Source of the DNA: CAZAQK01 sp046344715
GTDB lineage: Bacteria > Pseudomonadota > Alphaproteobacteria > Rickettsiales > SXRF01
Length of the DNA stretch: 64,000 bases
Direction: 5' to 3'
Assembly: GCA_046344715.1 (NCBI GenBank)
Contig: JBKDKX010000023.1
Coordinates: 34,969 to 98,968, forward strand
The position numbers and the translations under genes were made by a program. This document shows positions 18,663-27,668 of this stretch, piece after piece (the stretch's first letter is position 1; each line of letters opens with the position of its first letter). The notes beneath the pieces are model-generated. The model saw only the letters and a program-made list of their open reading frames with translations. It did no database searches and was not told where the DNA came from.

Positions 18663-20972
18663 TTATTGTTCAATCGTCACACTCACCGGCTCAGAGGCAT
18701 CCACATCGCTTAAGGTTACATTCAGTAATCCGTTAACATCTGCTTCTGCATTTGCACTGAACAAGGTTTCTGTTCCGCGTTTAACACTGATTTCGTAAGT
18801 TTCATGGGGGGATAGTTGCCACACCATTACACCCTTGCCAAAGCCAGCGGCCTCGAAAGTTAACGATTTTTTACCTCTGCGCAAGTCTTTTATTTGCCAG
18901 CTGCTTTCAACGAGATAGGGTATATCATTGAGATATTCATTATTGTTAATATTAATCAATGAGATGATAGGTTTTGTGACGGTTGGATTAAGACTGATAT
19001 ACAGATTGTCTTGATAATGTCTGAATCCTAATACGCCCTCAGAATTTTGCATATTTACACGATACTTGCCTGCATCGTTGATTCGCACCGTTTGCAGGTC
19101 ACCTCGATTCTCCACGGCCCATGTATTTTCACCGATGCTGATAATGGTTGTGCTATAAAAACCATTAGCGATAGATGCAAATTCAGAGGTGGTAATTGGA
19201 ATAAGCGGTTGGCTGCGGGCAAAATTCAGATTGTCTTTAAGTGCCCGAAGACTTGCATCTTTCTGCGCTGAGTAAATATGGAAGTAGAGATTGAACGGCG
19301 CAAGGCGGATGGGTGACTCGGTATTCTGCACGGTGTTTTGTAAATAGCGGAATCCGAAGAAGCGATCTGTCCATAAATTAGTGTAGGTATTTTCGTTGCT
19401 GTTGGAGGAGTATATTTGTCGTTCTTTACCCATCTGCAAGCCAATCGGTGCCACCCATGCGTAGGAAGGATATTCACGATCAAGGCGCGAGTCACCACCA
19501 TTGATATTCAGGAATCCCGCCTTGCGCGTTTCTGTCAGCACATCTTCATACGGGCTGGTATTGCCAGACCATTGGATAAGGCGAGCTTTTTTGCCAGCAG
19601 GTGACAGTTTATTTACAATGTCGATTGAGCCAATAATTTCTTCTTTTAGATCATAGGGGCTGCATGCGTAGCTGCGCGGTGTGCGGAAATCGCTTTTAAG
19701 GGCTTCTTTCTCGCTTGGATCTGTGCGTCCTAATTGTATTTTCTGTCCCTGATGCGTCCGTACTTGCGTTTCTGAAGCCATCGGATTGTCAAAATACGCA
19801 CCAACATCAGCTACAATGGAGGTTTTAGTCGATGGACGAGGCGGATATTTCTCAAGAAATGGCTTTTCCTTTTCGACCGAATAATTCGCAAAGAAGCGCC
19901 AAAACAAAGGATGGCTGTGTGTATGGCTGGAAGGTTCTACATTTGACAAAGCGTAAATTTCGCGAGCAATGCGCCCGCTATCTGGAAGCCCATAACATTT
20001 GGTGTCAATATCAGCGGTAATCAGACCAACCGTGAAGGGTATATCAGAATATGGGCGCAATATTTCCTTCAACATAACTTCAGAAGATAGGGTATGTGTT
20101 TTTGCATATTCAGGAATTTCTGAAAGACTGTTCCAGCCATCGCCGTCAATATGGCTATAGAATATGCGTCGTCCGTTCAGTGTGGTTACATCGGGGACAG
20201 GGGCGATTGGCACGTCTAACGCAGTTTTCAGGAAGGTAAACGGATTAACGTACCATTGTACCAATTCGTCAGTTTCCGTTTTGTACAATGCATTTTTATC
20301 ATGCGCCATGTAGATGGCATAATCGTTGGCTATGTAGCCGCCGTTGGCATTAGTCACCACAAGGTCAACGGGTTCTAATCCCTGTCCAGGACTGATGCGC
20401 AGGTGCGACGTGGCGAGCCCCTGCAATATATGTGTGCTACTAAACGCAGGCAGTGTCGGGCCATATTTGCGCTCGAAACCTACCATATTTGCATCTTGTT
20501 CGATGATGCTTGATTGATAGGTAAGGGGTGTCCAGTCCAGATCATCGCGCAACCCAAGCGTTGTCATGAGCGCATGGTACAGTTCAGTAATTTCAGGTTG
20601 TGCCAATTGTTTCGATGTAATACCGGTATTTTCAAGTATGAGGATTTTCTTACCCTCAGCCTGCTGTGCCAGCAGCCATTTAAGATATTCCTTAGGCTTG
20701 GGGATTTCCATGCCGCCGTAAAACCACAGAATAATTCCGTGCACATCATCACCGATTTTTGGCAATGGCTCATTGATGTCGTGATATTGGATGTTATAGC
20801 CCAGATGATTGGCGGGCATTTCAAGGAATCGGTGAATTAAATTGAAACGCACCGTGGATTCTTCCTTGCTGTCATAAAATGCTACCAGCTGGCGTGGCAG
20901 GGGCTTTTCTGTATCTGCAAAAACAGGGTATGCAAATACTATAAGGCAAACAGCGATGAGGCGTTGAAGCAT
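18663..20972 (-). CDS. pelA: PelA deacetylase half, separate protein
   Basis: 769 aa; start at 20972 gives a signal peptide (MLQRLIAVCLIVFAYPVFA), whereas an upstream in-frame ATG would hide it. Residues about 25-250 form a Rossmann-like domain (LVAFYDSKEES, GIILWFYGG) and about 260-560 a polysaccharide deacetylase domain with the metal/catalytic motifs SHIDGDGW (Asp276, Asp278) and SSHTHSHP (His350, His352, His354). A beta-rich C-terminal part follows. This matches the middle and end of Pseudomonas PelA, which removes acetyl groups from the Pel polymer in the periplasm. The hydrolase domain is encoded by the separate gene directly upstream. Confidence 0.88.
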   Translation of the reverse strand: MLQRLIAVCLIVFAYPVFADTEKPLPRQLVAFYDSKEESTVRFNLIHRFLEMPANHLGYNIQYHDINEPLPKIGDDVHGIILWFYGGMEIPKPKEYLKWLLAQQAEGKKILILENTGITSKQLAQPEITELYHALMTTLGLRDDLDWTPLTYQSSIIEQDANMVGFERKYGPTLPAFSSTHILQGLATSHLRISPGQGLEPVDLVVTNANGGYIANDYAIYMAHDKNALYKTETDELVQWYVNPFTFLKTALDVPIAPVPDVTTLNGRRIFYSHIDGDGWNSLSEIPEYAKTHTLSSEVMLKEILRPYSDIPFTVGLITADIDTKCYGLPDSGRIAREIYALSNVEPSSHTHSHPLFWRFFANYSVEKEKPFLEKYPPRPSTKTSIVADVGAYFDNPMASETQVRTHQGQKIQLGRTDPSEKEALKSDFRTPRSYACSPYDLKEEIIGSIDIVNKLSPAGKKARLIQWSGNTSPYEDVLTETRKAGFLNINGGDSRLDREYPSYAWVAPIGLQMGKERQIYSSNSNENTYTNLWTDRFFGFRYLQNTVQNTESPIRLAPFNLYFHIYSAQKDASLRALKDNLNFARSQPLIPITTSEFASIANGFYSTTIISIGENTWAVENRGDLQTVRINDAGKYRVNMQNSEGVLGFRHYQDNLYISLNPTVTKPIISLININNNEYLNDIPYLVESSWQIKDLRRGKKSLTFEAAGFGKGVMVWQLSPHETYEISVKRGTETLFSANAEADVNGLLNVTLSDVDASEPVSVTIEQ

Positions 20973-20973
20973 G

Positions 20974-21801
20974 TTAGTTTGGCTCCGTATAGACCTGTTG
21001 CAGATCAATGGTTGAAACATAAGGAATGAATCCGTTGGCGCGTTGTTCGGCATAAATTTTTGCAACGCCTTCCATATCTTTGATTGGCCAGTAATCGAGT
21101 GAATAGATTTTAAGAGCAGGGGCGATGGCCTGCGCTTCTTTCATTTTGCTGACATACCAGCGATAATCTTCCTCGCTGAGTAGCTTGGGTTTCTTTTTGC
21201 CGGAGAGTTGCAAATCGGTGCGGGTGCTTTCGGCCAGCAGCATGTCAATGCATGGAGCCGCTTGCGTCAGTACATCAAATCCACGGTTCAGCATTAATGT
21301 TACATTCGGGTGCGCTCCCCGAATATCACACAGCAATTTAACAGCGGCTTCATTCATGCCTTGGTATTTATCTTTTTTCTGGATGGCTAGATGCAGCGGG
21401 CTGTCGATAGTGTCGAACATAATGCCGTCAAAGCCTTTGGCTAAGATTTCCGGTATCAATTCTTCGGCAACAATCTTACCCCACTGCGGGTTACGGATGT
21501 CGATAATGTAATGCCCTTTCCACTCAGGGTTTGCCTCCAGCAGCAGTTTTTTTGCTTTCAGTTTTTTATAGTAGGGGCGATAATTTTCTGCTTCGCCAAG
21601 ACTTAAATATCCCAGCACGGTTTTGCCTTGCGCCTTGAGTGCTGCAACTGGCGCATCATAGGTGGCATCCAGCACCACCATATCAAATGAAGCAAATGAT
21701 TCGGCAGGAAGGGTATGGCCATAATACACCGTCCAGCGTTCATTGGCAGATGCGCAGGCAGATACGAGGGATAACATGGCAGCGAATAATAATGATTTCA
21801 T
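20974..21801 (-). CDS. PelA hydrolase half (GH114-like/GH166), probable lipoprotein
   Basis: 275 aa. A signal with lipobox VSAC (Cys16, followed by Ala) suggests an outer-membrane lipoprotein. The rest is a TIM-barrel related to endo-alpha-1,4-polygalactosaminidase and to the N-terminal hydrolase domain of PelA: FDGIMFDTID (Asp125, Asp130) and MLLAEST with the likely catalytic Glu191. It should cut Pel-type galactosamine polymers. The start codon overlaps the pelX stop as ATGA and the stop is one base before the deacetylase start, so the two halves of PelA are made as separate coupled proteins. Confidence 0.85.
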   Translation of the reverse strand: MKSLLFAAMLSLVSACASANERWTVYYGHTLPAESFASFDMVVLDATYDAPVAALKAQGKTVLGYLSLGEAENYRPYYKKLKAKKLLLEANPEWKGHYIIDIRNPQWGKIVAEELIPEILAKGFDGIMFDTIDSPLHLAIQKKDKYQGMNEAAVKLLCDIRGAHPNVTLMLNRGFDVLTQAAPCIDMLLAESTRTDLQLSGKKKPKLLSEEDYRWYVSKMKEAQAIAPALKIYSLDYWPIKDMEGVAKIYAEQRANGFIPYVSTIDLQQVYTEPN

Positions 21802-22733
21802 GATGTGGCTTTCATCCAAAGTAGTGTTCGTGCCAACCCGTCAGCAAGCGATACGGAAGGGACAAAGCCCAGTGCGTTTCTGATAGTAGCATTATCTCCG
21901 TGCGAATGTTTGATGTCGCCAATGCGCTCAGTGCCACGCGTTACCGGACTTGGCGGTTGTGATAGGTTGCACAGTGTTTCGGCCAGCGTATTGATGCTGG
22001 TGGGCGTGCCGGTGCAGACATTGAATACTGCTTGCGAAATACGCTTTGCAAGTAATGCATCCATAGATTTTGTAATTGCCTGCACGACATCGCCGACATA
22101 AATAAAATCGCGTGTTTGTGTGCCATCGCCATAAATGGTGATGGGTTGGCTGGAAAGTGCACGTTTGGCAAAAATGGAAATCACGCCGGAATAAGGCGAG
22201 GCGGGATCTTGTCGCTCGCCATACACGTTGAAGAAGCGCAAACCGATGGTTGGAATGCCATGCACACTATGCGCGGCGCGTGCCTGTAATTCGCAGGCTA
22301 ATTTGTCGGCACCGTAAGCAGAGATGGGAGCAGTGGTGCTGGTTTCAGATAGCGGCAGGCTGGTATTATCGCCATACACGGCGGCGGAGGAGGCGTATAC
22401 CACCGGAATATTTTTGTTGTTGTGAGCAATGGCAGAAAGCAAATTCACAAAACCACCAAGGTTTACTTCATGTGTGCGCTGCCATTCTGTGTTGGCGCGT
22501 TCAACGGAGGCAATGGCGGCGAGGTGATAACACGCATCAACATTTTTTATGATGTCATCAAACACGCCTGCGCGCGCCACATCATCAATAATGACGGTGC
22601 TTCCAGCTGGCGCATGTTCGCGCTTGCCGGTGGAGAGGTCATCTATAATGGTGAGCGTATGCCCTGCATTTGCCAGCGCAGCCACCAAATGTGAGCCAAT
22701 AAAGCCCAACCCGCCCGTTACCAAAATACGCAT
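21798..22733 (-). CDS. pelX: PelX-like UDP-sugar C4-epimerase (SDR family)
   Basis: NAD-dependent epimerase of 311 aa that would convert UDP-GlcNAc to UDP-GalNAc, a precursor of the Pel polymer. The nucleotide-binding motif GGLGFIGSH is at the N-terminus when ATG 22733 is used; a longer frame to 22766 adds residues before the family start. The catalytic Ser and the YxxxK are in SSAAVYGD and YGADK. RFFNVYGERQDP is the usual epimerase loop. It heads the pel operon. A general UDP-glucose 4-epimerase is the alternative; the operon position favours PelX. Confidence 0.85.
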   Translation of the reverse strand: MRILVTGGLGFIGSHLVAALANAGHTLTIIDDLSTGKREHAPAGSTVIIDDVARAGVFDDIIKNVDACYHLAAIASVERANTEWQRTHEVNLGGFVNLLSAIAHNNKNIPVVYASSAAVYGDNTSLPLSETSTTAPISAYGADKLACELQARAAHSVHGIPTIGLRFFNVYGERQDPASPYSGVISIFAKRALSSQPITIYGDGTQTRDFIYVGDVVQAITKSMDALLAKRISQAVFNVCTGTPTSINTLAETLCNLSQPPSPVTRGTERIGDIKHSHGDNATIRNALGFVPSVSLADGLARTLLWMKATS

Positions 22734-22798
22734 GTAGATAGCCTGTTGATAATTTGAGGCCACCATAATAGGAAAAAAATTTTAATAAATGAATAATT
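22734..22798 (-). promoter_or_regulatory. Putative pel operon promoter
   Basis: AT-rich 65-bp gap between trmJ and pelX. On the minus strand a TATTAT hexamer (22765-22770) is preceded at 17 bp by TTCATT, a weak -35. This would leave a leader of about 25 bases. No clear operator is seen. Readthrough from trmJ remains possible. Confidence 0.35.
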
Positions 22799-23605
22799 TC
22801 AAGGTTTTGAGCGGGGTTTGCGGCCTTCCCACATCACCCGCAGCATTCCCCGTAAGGTGCTGATTTCTTGGGAAGAAAATCGTCCGCGCAGTAGCATATT
22901 GCGGATATTATTCCACATAATCTCTTTTTTTTCGGCCACGCGGAAGAATTTGGCCTCATCCAGATAGGTTTCAAGCTGGTTGAACAGGTCGGTCCATTCG
23001 GACTTAGTTGCAGAGGGGGCAGAAGATGAGCCCTGATCCCTGACCTCTGCCCCCTGCTTGAACCATTCATACCCAAATATCACCACGGCTTGCGCCAGGT
23101 TCAGCGAGAAATAATCCGGCGTGGTGGGAATGGTGATGAAGGCATCGCATAGCGCAATGTCGTCATTTTCCAGCCCCGTGCGCTCTGGGCCGAAGAGGAT
23201 GGCGGTTTTTATAAAACCCTCATCCCAGCCCTCTCTCTGTAAGGGAGAGGGGGAAGTAAGTTCCTTCTCCCTTTTAGGGAGAAGGTTAGGATGAGGGTTG
23301 CTTGCGTAAATTTCCGCTACCGCCTCTTGTGGCGATACCACGCGTTTGGCGATGTCGCGGCCACGGGCGGTGGTGGCGTATGCGGTGTGGATATCCGCAA
23401 GGGCTGCGGGAATATCAGCGTATAGTTTCGCGGCATCCAGAATATGTCCTGCACCGGAGGAGACTTCCCATGCGCGCTGGTTCGGCCAGCCATCCCGCGG
23501 GGCAACGAGGCGCAGTTCAGTGAGACCAAAATTGGCCATGGCGCGTGCCACTGCGCCAATATTCTCGCCCATCTGCGGGCGGATAAGGGTGATGATGGGT
23601 GGCAT
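22799..23605 (-). CDS. trmJ: TrmJ-type tRNA/rRNA 2'-O-methyltransferase with palindromic-repeat insert
   Basis: SPOUT-class methyltransferase (268 aa) that 2'-O-methylates position 32 of tRNAs. The N-terminal LIRPQMGENIGAVARAM and the knot motifs LFGPERTGLENDD and TPDYFSLNLAQAV are typical. Between them, about residues 102-130, lies a stretch (NPHPNLLPKREKE then SPSPLQREGWDEGF) that is the translation of a palindromic repeat (23215-23299) inserted in frame; family members lack it. The catalytic knot is otherwise intact, so the protein may still work. A palindromic repeat also fills the gap to cysS upstream. Confidence 0.88.
   Translation of the reverse strand: MPPIITLIRPQMGENIGAVARAMANFGLTELRLVAPRDGWPNQRAWEVSSGAGHILDAAKLYADIPAALADIHTAYATTARGRDIAKRVVSPQEAVAEIYASNPHPNLLPKREKELTSPSPLQREGWDEGFIKTAILFGPERTGLENDDIALCDAFITIPTTPDYFSLNLAQAVVIFGYEWFKQGAEVRDQGSSSAPSATKSEWTDLFNQLETYLDEAKFFRVAEKKEIMWNNIRNMLLRGRFSSQEISTLRGMLRVMWEGRKPRSKP
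23215..23299. repeat. Palindromic repeat element inside trmJ
   Basis: Outer arms AACCCTCATCC and GGATGAGGGTT enclose two smaller hairpins (CTCTCxxx...GGGAGAG and TTCTCCCTTTTAGGGAGAA). The layout is that of small bacterial palindromic elements, and the reading frame passes through it without a stop. It adds about 28 residues to the methyltransferase. Confidence 0.85.
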
Positions 23606-23677
23606 GTGTCACCCCGCACTCGTTGCGGGGTCTGGTAATATAGTAGCTGGATACCGGCCTTCGCCGGTATGACGGAT
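23606..23677. repeat. Palindromic repeat between cysS and trmJ
   Basis: Two hairpins in a row: CACCCCGCA/TGCGGGGT and ATACCGGC/GCCGGTAT, bounded by GTCA and TGAC ends. The first half is nearly the same as the repeat in the prophage at 54265-54292. Transcripts of cysS into trmJ would carry it. Confidence 0.8.
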
Positions 23678-23682
23678 TATAA

Positions 23683-25221
23683 TCATGCCCTGCGCCAGTC
23701 GGTGGTTCCGTCTGGTCTGTCTTCTAGGAGTATGCCGTCTTTAGCAAGTTGGGCGCGTATTGCATCGGCTTCTGCCCAGTTTTTGGCCTTTTTCGCGGCA
23801 GCGCGGGCGTCGATAAGGGATTGCTGATCTTCAGTAAGTTTATCTTCTTTTTGTGATTCAAGTTGTTTTTCTAAACCCAATCCTAACATGGCAGCACAAC
23901 GCTTCAATGACACCAAATAACCAAAATGTTTTTCAGGAGAAACAAGATAGTCAGGCATATCCACATTGCTAGCCATGTATTTGGTTTGGGTAGCAATTTC
24001 TAATAATACTGCAATGGCAAGCGGTGTGTTCAAATCATCTAATAATGCAGCGCGGAATTTTTCTTCGCGTTCCTTATCTGTTGGATGCTTCCATGTATTC
24101 GTTTCAAGAAATTTACTGTACTCATTCGCGTAGCGGCTATAGTCAGGATGCTCAGCAACACGTTTAGACACTGACAACTGATTTACTGTAAAAACTAAAG
24201 TATTTAAATTAGCGCTTCCATCGTGCAGCAACTTATCGCTCCAATCGAGCGGCTCGTTATATTTGGTCTTTAGTAGCGCAAGGCGGATGACTTCACCCTT
24301 CATGCCTTTTGAAAGCAGGTCATGCACGGTGATGAAATTGCCGAGCGATTTGCTCATCTTCTCGCCATTTACAGTCAGGAAGCCGTTATGTACCCAGTAT
24401 TTTGCGAAGGCTGAGCCTTGTGCGCTGCAACGGCTTTGTGCAATTTCATTTTCATGGTGCGGGAACATAAGGTCTGCCCCGCCGCCGTGAATGTCAAAAT
24501 CATCCCCTAGATAAGTGCTGCTCATGGCTGAGCATTCAATATGCCAACCTGGGCGGCCCGCGCCCCATGGTGATTCAAATACACTCGATGGATCATCGCC
24601 AGCATCAGCCGGTTTCCACAGCACGAAATCCCCTGGGTGTTTTTTGTAGCCTTCCACTTCCACGCGGCTACCCGCGATGAGGTCATCCAGTTTCCGTCCG
24701 GAAAGCTGCCCATATTCCTTGTAACTATCAACGGCAAAAAGCACATGGCCTTGGCTCACATAGGCATGGCCATTCGCAATGAGTTTTTCGATGATTTCAA
24801 CCATATGCGGGATATGATGTGTTGCATGAGGTTCACCCATGTAGCCTTTGGAATTATTCGGTTTTTTGCCATTCAGGGTTGCGGTTGCCGAAAGCACGCC
24901 GAGGGCTTTCATATCATTATGGAACCAGCCTTCCACGCGGCCTGTTAAAGCAGAAATGGGTTCGTTATTTTGTTTCGCGGCGGCGTTGATTTTATCATCC
25001 ACATCGGTGATGTTGCGAACGTACGTGACACACTCTTTGCCATAGGTGTGGCAAAGCAGGCGGTATAGCACATCATACACTACCACGCTGCGCGCATTGC
25101 CGATATGCGGGCGGTCATACACCGTTGGGCCGCACACATACATGCGGACGTTCTTTTCATCCTGCGGGGTGAAGATTTCTTTTTTGCGGGTGAGTGTGTT
25201 GTAGAGGTGGAGTGTTGTCAT
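23683..25221 (-). CDS. cysS: Cysteinyl-tRNA synthetase
   Basis: Class I aminoacyl-tRNA synthetase (512 aa) charging tRNA-Cys. HIGH motif in GPTVYDRPHIGNARSVV, KMSKS loop in GEKMSKSLGNF, zinc ligands in the CGPTVY, IECSAM and HHENEIAQS segments. The C-terminal anticodon-binding part is slightly longer than in E. coli (461 aa), with an insertion around residues 360-450. Its start overlaps the upstream gene stop as ATGA. Confidence 0.97.
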   Translation of the reverse strand: MTTLHLYNTLTRKKEIFTPQDEKNVRMYVCGPTVYDRPHIGNARSVVVYDVLYRLLCHTYGKECVTYVRNITDVDDKINAAAKQNNEPISALTGRVEGWFHNDMKALGVLSATATLNGKKPNNSKGYMGEPHATHHIPHMVEIIEKLIANGHAYVSQGHVLFAVDSYKEYGQLSGRKLDDLIAGSRVEVEGYKKHPGDFVLWKPADAGDDPSSVFESPWGAGRPGWHIECSAMSSTYLGDDFDIHGGGADLMFPHHENEIAQSRCSAQGSAFAKYWVHNGFLTVNGEKMSKSLGNFITVHDLLSKGMKGEVIRLALLKTKYNEPLDWSDKLLHDGSANLNTLVFTVNQLSVSKRVAEHPDYSRYANEYSKFLETNTWKHPTDKEREEKFRAALLDDLNTPLAIAVLLEIATQTKYMASNVDMPDYLVSPEKHFGYLVSLKRCAAMLGLGLEKQLESQKEDKLTEDQQSLIDARAAAKKAKNWAEADAIRAQLAKDGILLEDRPDGTTDWRRA

Positions 25222-25685
25222 AAATCGATTAAGCCTTGTCCTGCTGCGGTGCCGCCTTTGCTGTCTGACCAGTTGCCCGCTTTCCTACGGTAGCGTGCCG
25301 GGGCCATACGTCCCTTGGTGGATGCGGCAAAAGCCTCCGCAAAAATAATACGCAGTACATCGTCCTTTGCGTCGCCTACGTCAAGCTTGGCGGTTGCAGA
25401 GAAAGCCGTCGTACCGCGTGCCATTTTCGGAAGGTTATCTAACTTTACATCGCTGGCGGCGATATTTTTCTTTCCCAATTCTTCTGTCATGATTTGAAAG
25501 GCCGCATGAGCGGAATCCGGGATATCAGCAGTGCGGATGCGCATGCGCTTCCCTTGGTTGCGCAGTGCAGGGGTCATTTCAACATCGTTTCTGACGGTGA
25601 GTTGCGCCGTGGGTGCGCCGGGTTCGCGCGCGATTTCTACCCTGACATGGGAATGAAGCATTTCATTGAGGAGCAGGTGTCCCAT
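25218..25685 (-). CDS. Hypothetical protein, 155 aa
   Basis: Not recognised. The protein is soluble, without signal peptide, and begins with a mixed segment HSHVRVEIAREPG followed by basic stretches (RNQGKRMRIRTAD; MAPARYRRKAGNWS). It is coupled at both ends: its ATG overlaps the region of the gltX stop (TAAAATG) and its own stop overlaps the cysS ATG. This places it in a gltX-orf-cysS operon, so a link to translation is possible but unproven. Confidence 0.6.
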   Translation of the reverse strand: MGHLLLNEMLHSHVRVEIAREPGAPTAQLTVRNDVEMTPALRNQGKRMRIRTADIPDSAHAAFQIMTEELGKKNIAASDVKLDNLPKMARGTTAFSATAKLDVGDAKDDVLRIIFAEAFAASTKGRMAPARYRRKAGNWSDSKGGTAAGQGLIDL

Positions 25686-25686
25686 T

Positions 25687-27000
25687 TTACGCCGCCAGCC
25701 GTTTGCGGGTTTTATCAGCTCCCAGCAGTGGTAGTAGTTTTTTCAGTTCCGGCCCGTGTTCCAGCCCCGTGAGTGCCTTACGGATGGGCAGGAAGAGTTC
25801 CTTGCCCTTGCGGGTGGTGGTGGGTTTTACGCTGGCAAGCCACGCATCATAGGTTGCTTCGTTCCAGGGTTCGGGGGGTAACAAACCAGCCGTGGTTTGC
25901 AGGAATGTTTTTTCCTCATCTGAGAATGTGTGTGCGATATTCCCATGCAAAATATCCCACCATACTTTGGCATCAGCCAGTGAAGTGAGATTGGCGCGTA
26001 CACCAAGCCAGAAGGCTTCATCGGCGAAGGGGATTTTATCTTTCACCGCTGCAAAAGGAAGTTGGTGCAGTATCTTTTCATTCAGCTTTTCCAATTCCGC
26101 CACATCATAATTCGCTGGCGCGCGACCAAATTTTTTGAAATCGAAACTGTCAATCAGCGGCTGCATATCAGGGAAAGCTTCCACCGCATCAGATGTGCCC
26201 ATGCGCGCCAGCAGCGAATTTACTGCCATCGGCAGTATGCCATTTTCACGCAAGGAACGAATATCATTGCCGCCCAAGCGTTTGGACATTTCACCATCTT
26301 TGGTTTTAAGCAGCGCCATATGCGCGAAGGTAGGCACTTTATATCCCAGTGCCTGATATATCTGTATCTGCACGGCGGTGTTACTCACATGGTCTTCACC
26401 ACGTATCACATGCGTGATATCCATTTCGCCGTCATCCACCACGGAAGCCAGCGTATACAGCGGCACGCCATCTTCACGGATAAGCACGGGGTCAGACATA
26501 TGGGTGGCTTTGAAATGGCTGTGACCACGGATTAAATCATCCCATGTGATCTCTTCATCATTTAGCAAAAAGCGGTAATGTGGCTTGCGGCCTTCGTTTT
26601 CATAATTCTTTTTTTGTTCCTCAGTGAGTTTCAGCGATGCGCGGTTATAGATAGGCGGCAGACCTCGACCAGCCAGCATTTTGCGCTGAATATCTAACTC
26701 CTCGGCCGTTTCATAACATGGGTATAAGCGGCCAGAGGCTACCAGCTTTTCACGGGCGAGTTTGTAGCGGTCAAAACGATCAGACTGCTTAACGTAGGAA
26801 TCCCATGATATACCCAGCCAACTCATGTCCTCGCGGATGGCATCTTCGCATTCGGCGCGGGAACGCTCAGTATCCGTGTCATCGATGCGGAGCAGGAAAT
26901 GGCCATTATTTTTCTTGATAAACAAATAGTTAACCAAGGCTGTGCGCATATTGCCGACATGCAAATAACCGGTGGGGGATGGAGCAAAACGAGCTTTCAT
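25687..27000 (-). CDS. gltX: Glutamyl-tRNA synthetase
   Basis: Class I synthetase (437 aa) that charges tRNA-Glu, and in many alphaproteobacteria also tRNA-Gln for later amidation. HIGH motif in FAPSPTGYLHVGNMRTALVNY at the very N-terminus and KMSKS-like MSKRLG near residue 240. It is a little shorter than the common 470 residues, mainly in the C-terminal anticodon domain. Many alphaproteobacteria carry two gltX copies of different specificity; only one is in this window. Confidence 0.93.
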   Translation of the reverse strand: MKARFAPSPTGYLHVGNMRTALVNYLFIKKNNGHFLLRIDDTDTERSRAECEDAIREDMSWLGISWDSYVKQSDRFDRYKLAREKLVASGRLYPCYETAEELDIQRKMLAGRGLPPIYNRASLKLTEEQKKNYENEGRKPHYRFLLNDEEITWDDLIRGHSHFKATHMSDPVLIREDGVPLYTLASVVDDGEMDITHVIRGEDHVSNTAVQIQIYQALGYKVPTFAHMALLKTKDGEMSKRLGGNDIRSLRENGILPMAVNSLLARMGTSDAVEAFPDMQPLIDSFDFKKFGRAPANYDVAELEKLNEKILHQLPFAAVKDKIPFADEAFWLGVRANLTSLADAKVWWDILHGNIAHTFSDEEKTFLQTTAGLLPPEPWNEATYDAWLASVKPTTTRKGKELFLPIRKALTGLEHGPELKKLLPLLGADKTRKRLAA

Positions 27001-27099
27001 AACGAATTAACAGTTCTTGGTTAAGATATTGTGGCGGATAGCGGCGCATTATGCCGCAAAATCGCTAAAATAAAAGCCAAAAACGGAAAGATTAACGGC

Positions 27100-27660
27100 A
27101 TGACGGGATACGATGGTTTAACAAGTGCGCAGATACTGGGGAAGATACGTGCTCAGAAACTTTCTTACGTGGTGATGGACGATAAAAATCTTGGCTCAGC
27201 GGAGATTGAGACCATCAACCTGCCAGTATTTTTGCAGCGTAGTATTGAGGCTGTTGCCCAAGCCATACCAGACGCCGGCGATGCGAAGAAAGAACTGGTG
27301 GCATTACAAGGTGGATTAACTGGTCTTAATCGCATTCTACGCACGGCTATGCAAGGTAAGCCCATAGAAAAGCGCGATATACAGATTTTGGAAACAGGTG
27401 TGCAGCATCTTGAAAGCATCAGGCTTAATGTCATGCAGTTTGTTACCGATTGCAACACACAAGAAGCGGAAAGAAAAGCAAAAGTAGCTTCTATGTATCC
27501 TGATGCGCATGACCAAGCAGCCTTCGAGCGTGATACTCAAACCAGTGTGCAAGCAGCAACCGCGCAAGTGGATGAATTGGCAGAGGTAAAAGATCTAGTT
27601 GCAGCCTACGCTGCCGCCTTGCGGACAGAGCAGAACAAACCGCGTGAGCGCAGCGCGTAA
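27100..27660 (+). CDS. Hypothetical protein, 186 aa
   Basis: Not recognised. ATG 27100 has GGAAAG nine bases upstream and is preferred to a GTG at 27031. The product is helical and soluble, with no signal peptide. Divergent from gltX (99 bp apart), followed eight bases later by another unknown gene on the same strand; the two are probably co-transcribed. Composition is ordinary for the chromosome. Confidence 0.6.
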   Translation: MTGYDGLTSAQILGKIRAQKLSYVVMDDKNLGSAEIETINLPVFLQRSIEAVAQAIPDAGDAKKELVALQGGLTGLNRILRTAMQGKPIEKRDIQILETGVQHLESIRLNVMQFVTDCNTQEAERKAKVASMYPDAHDQAAFERDTQTSVQAATAQVDELAEVKDLVAAYAAALRTEQNKPRERSA

Positions 27661-27668
27661 GGCTAACG

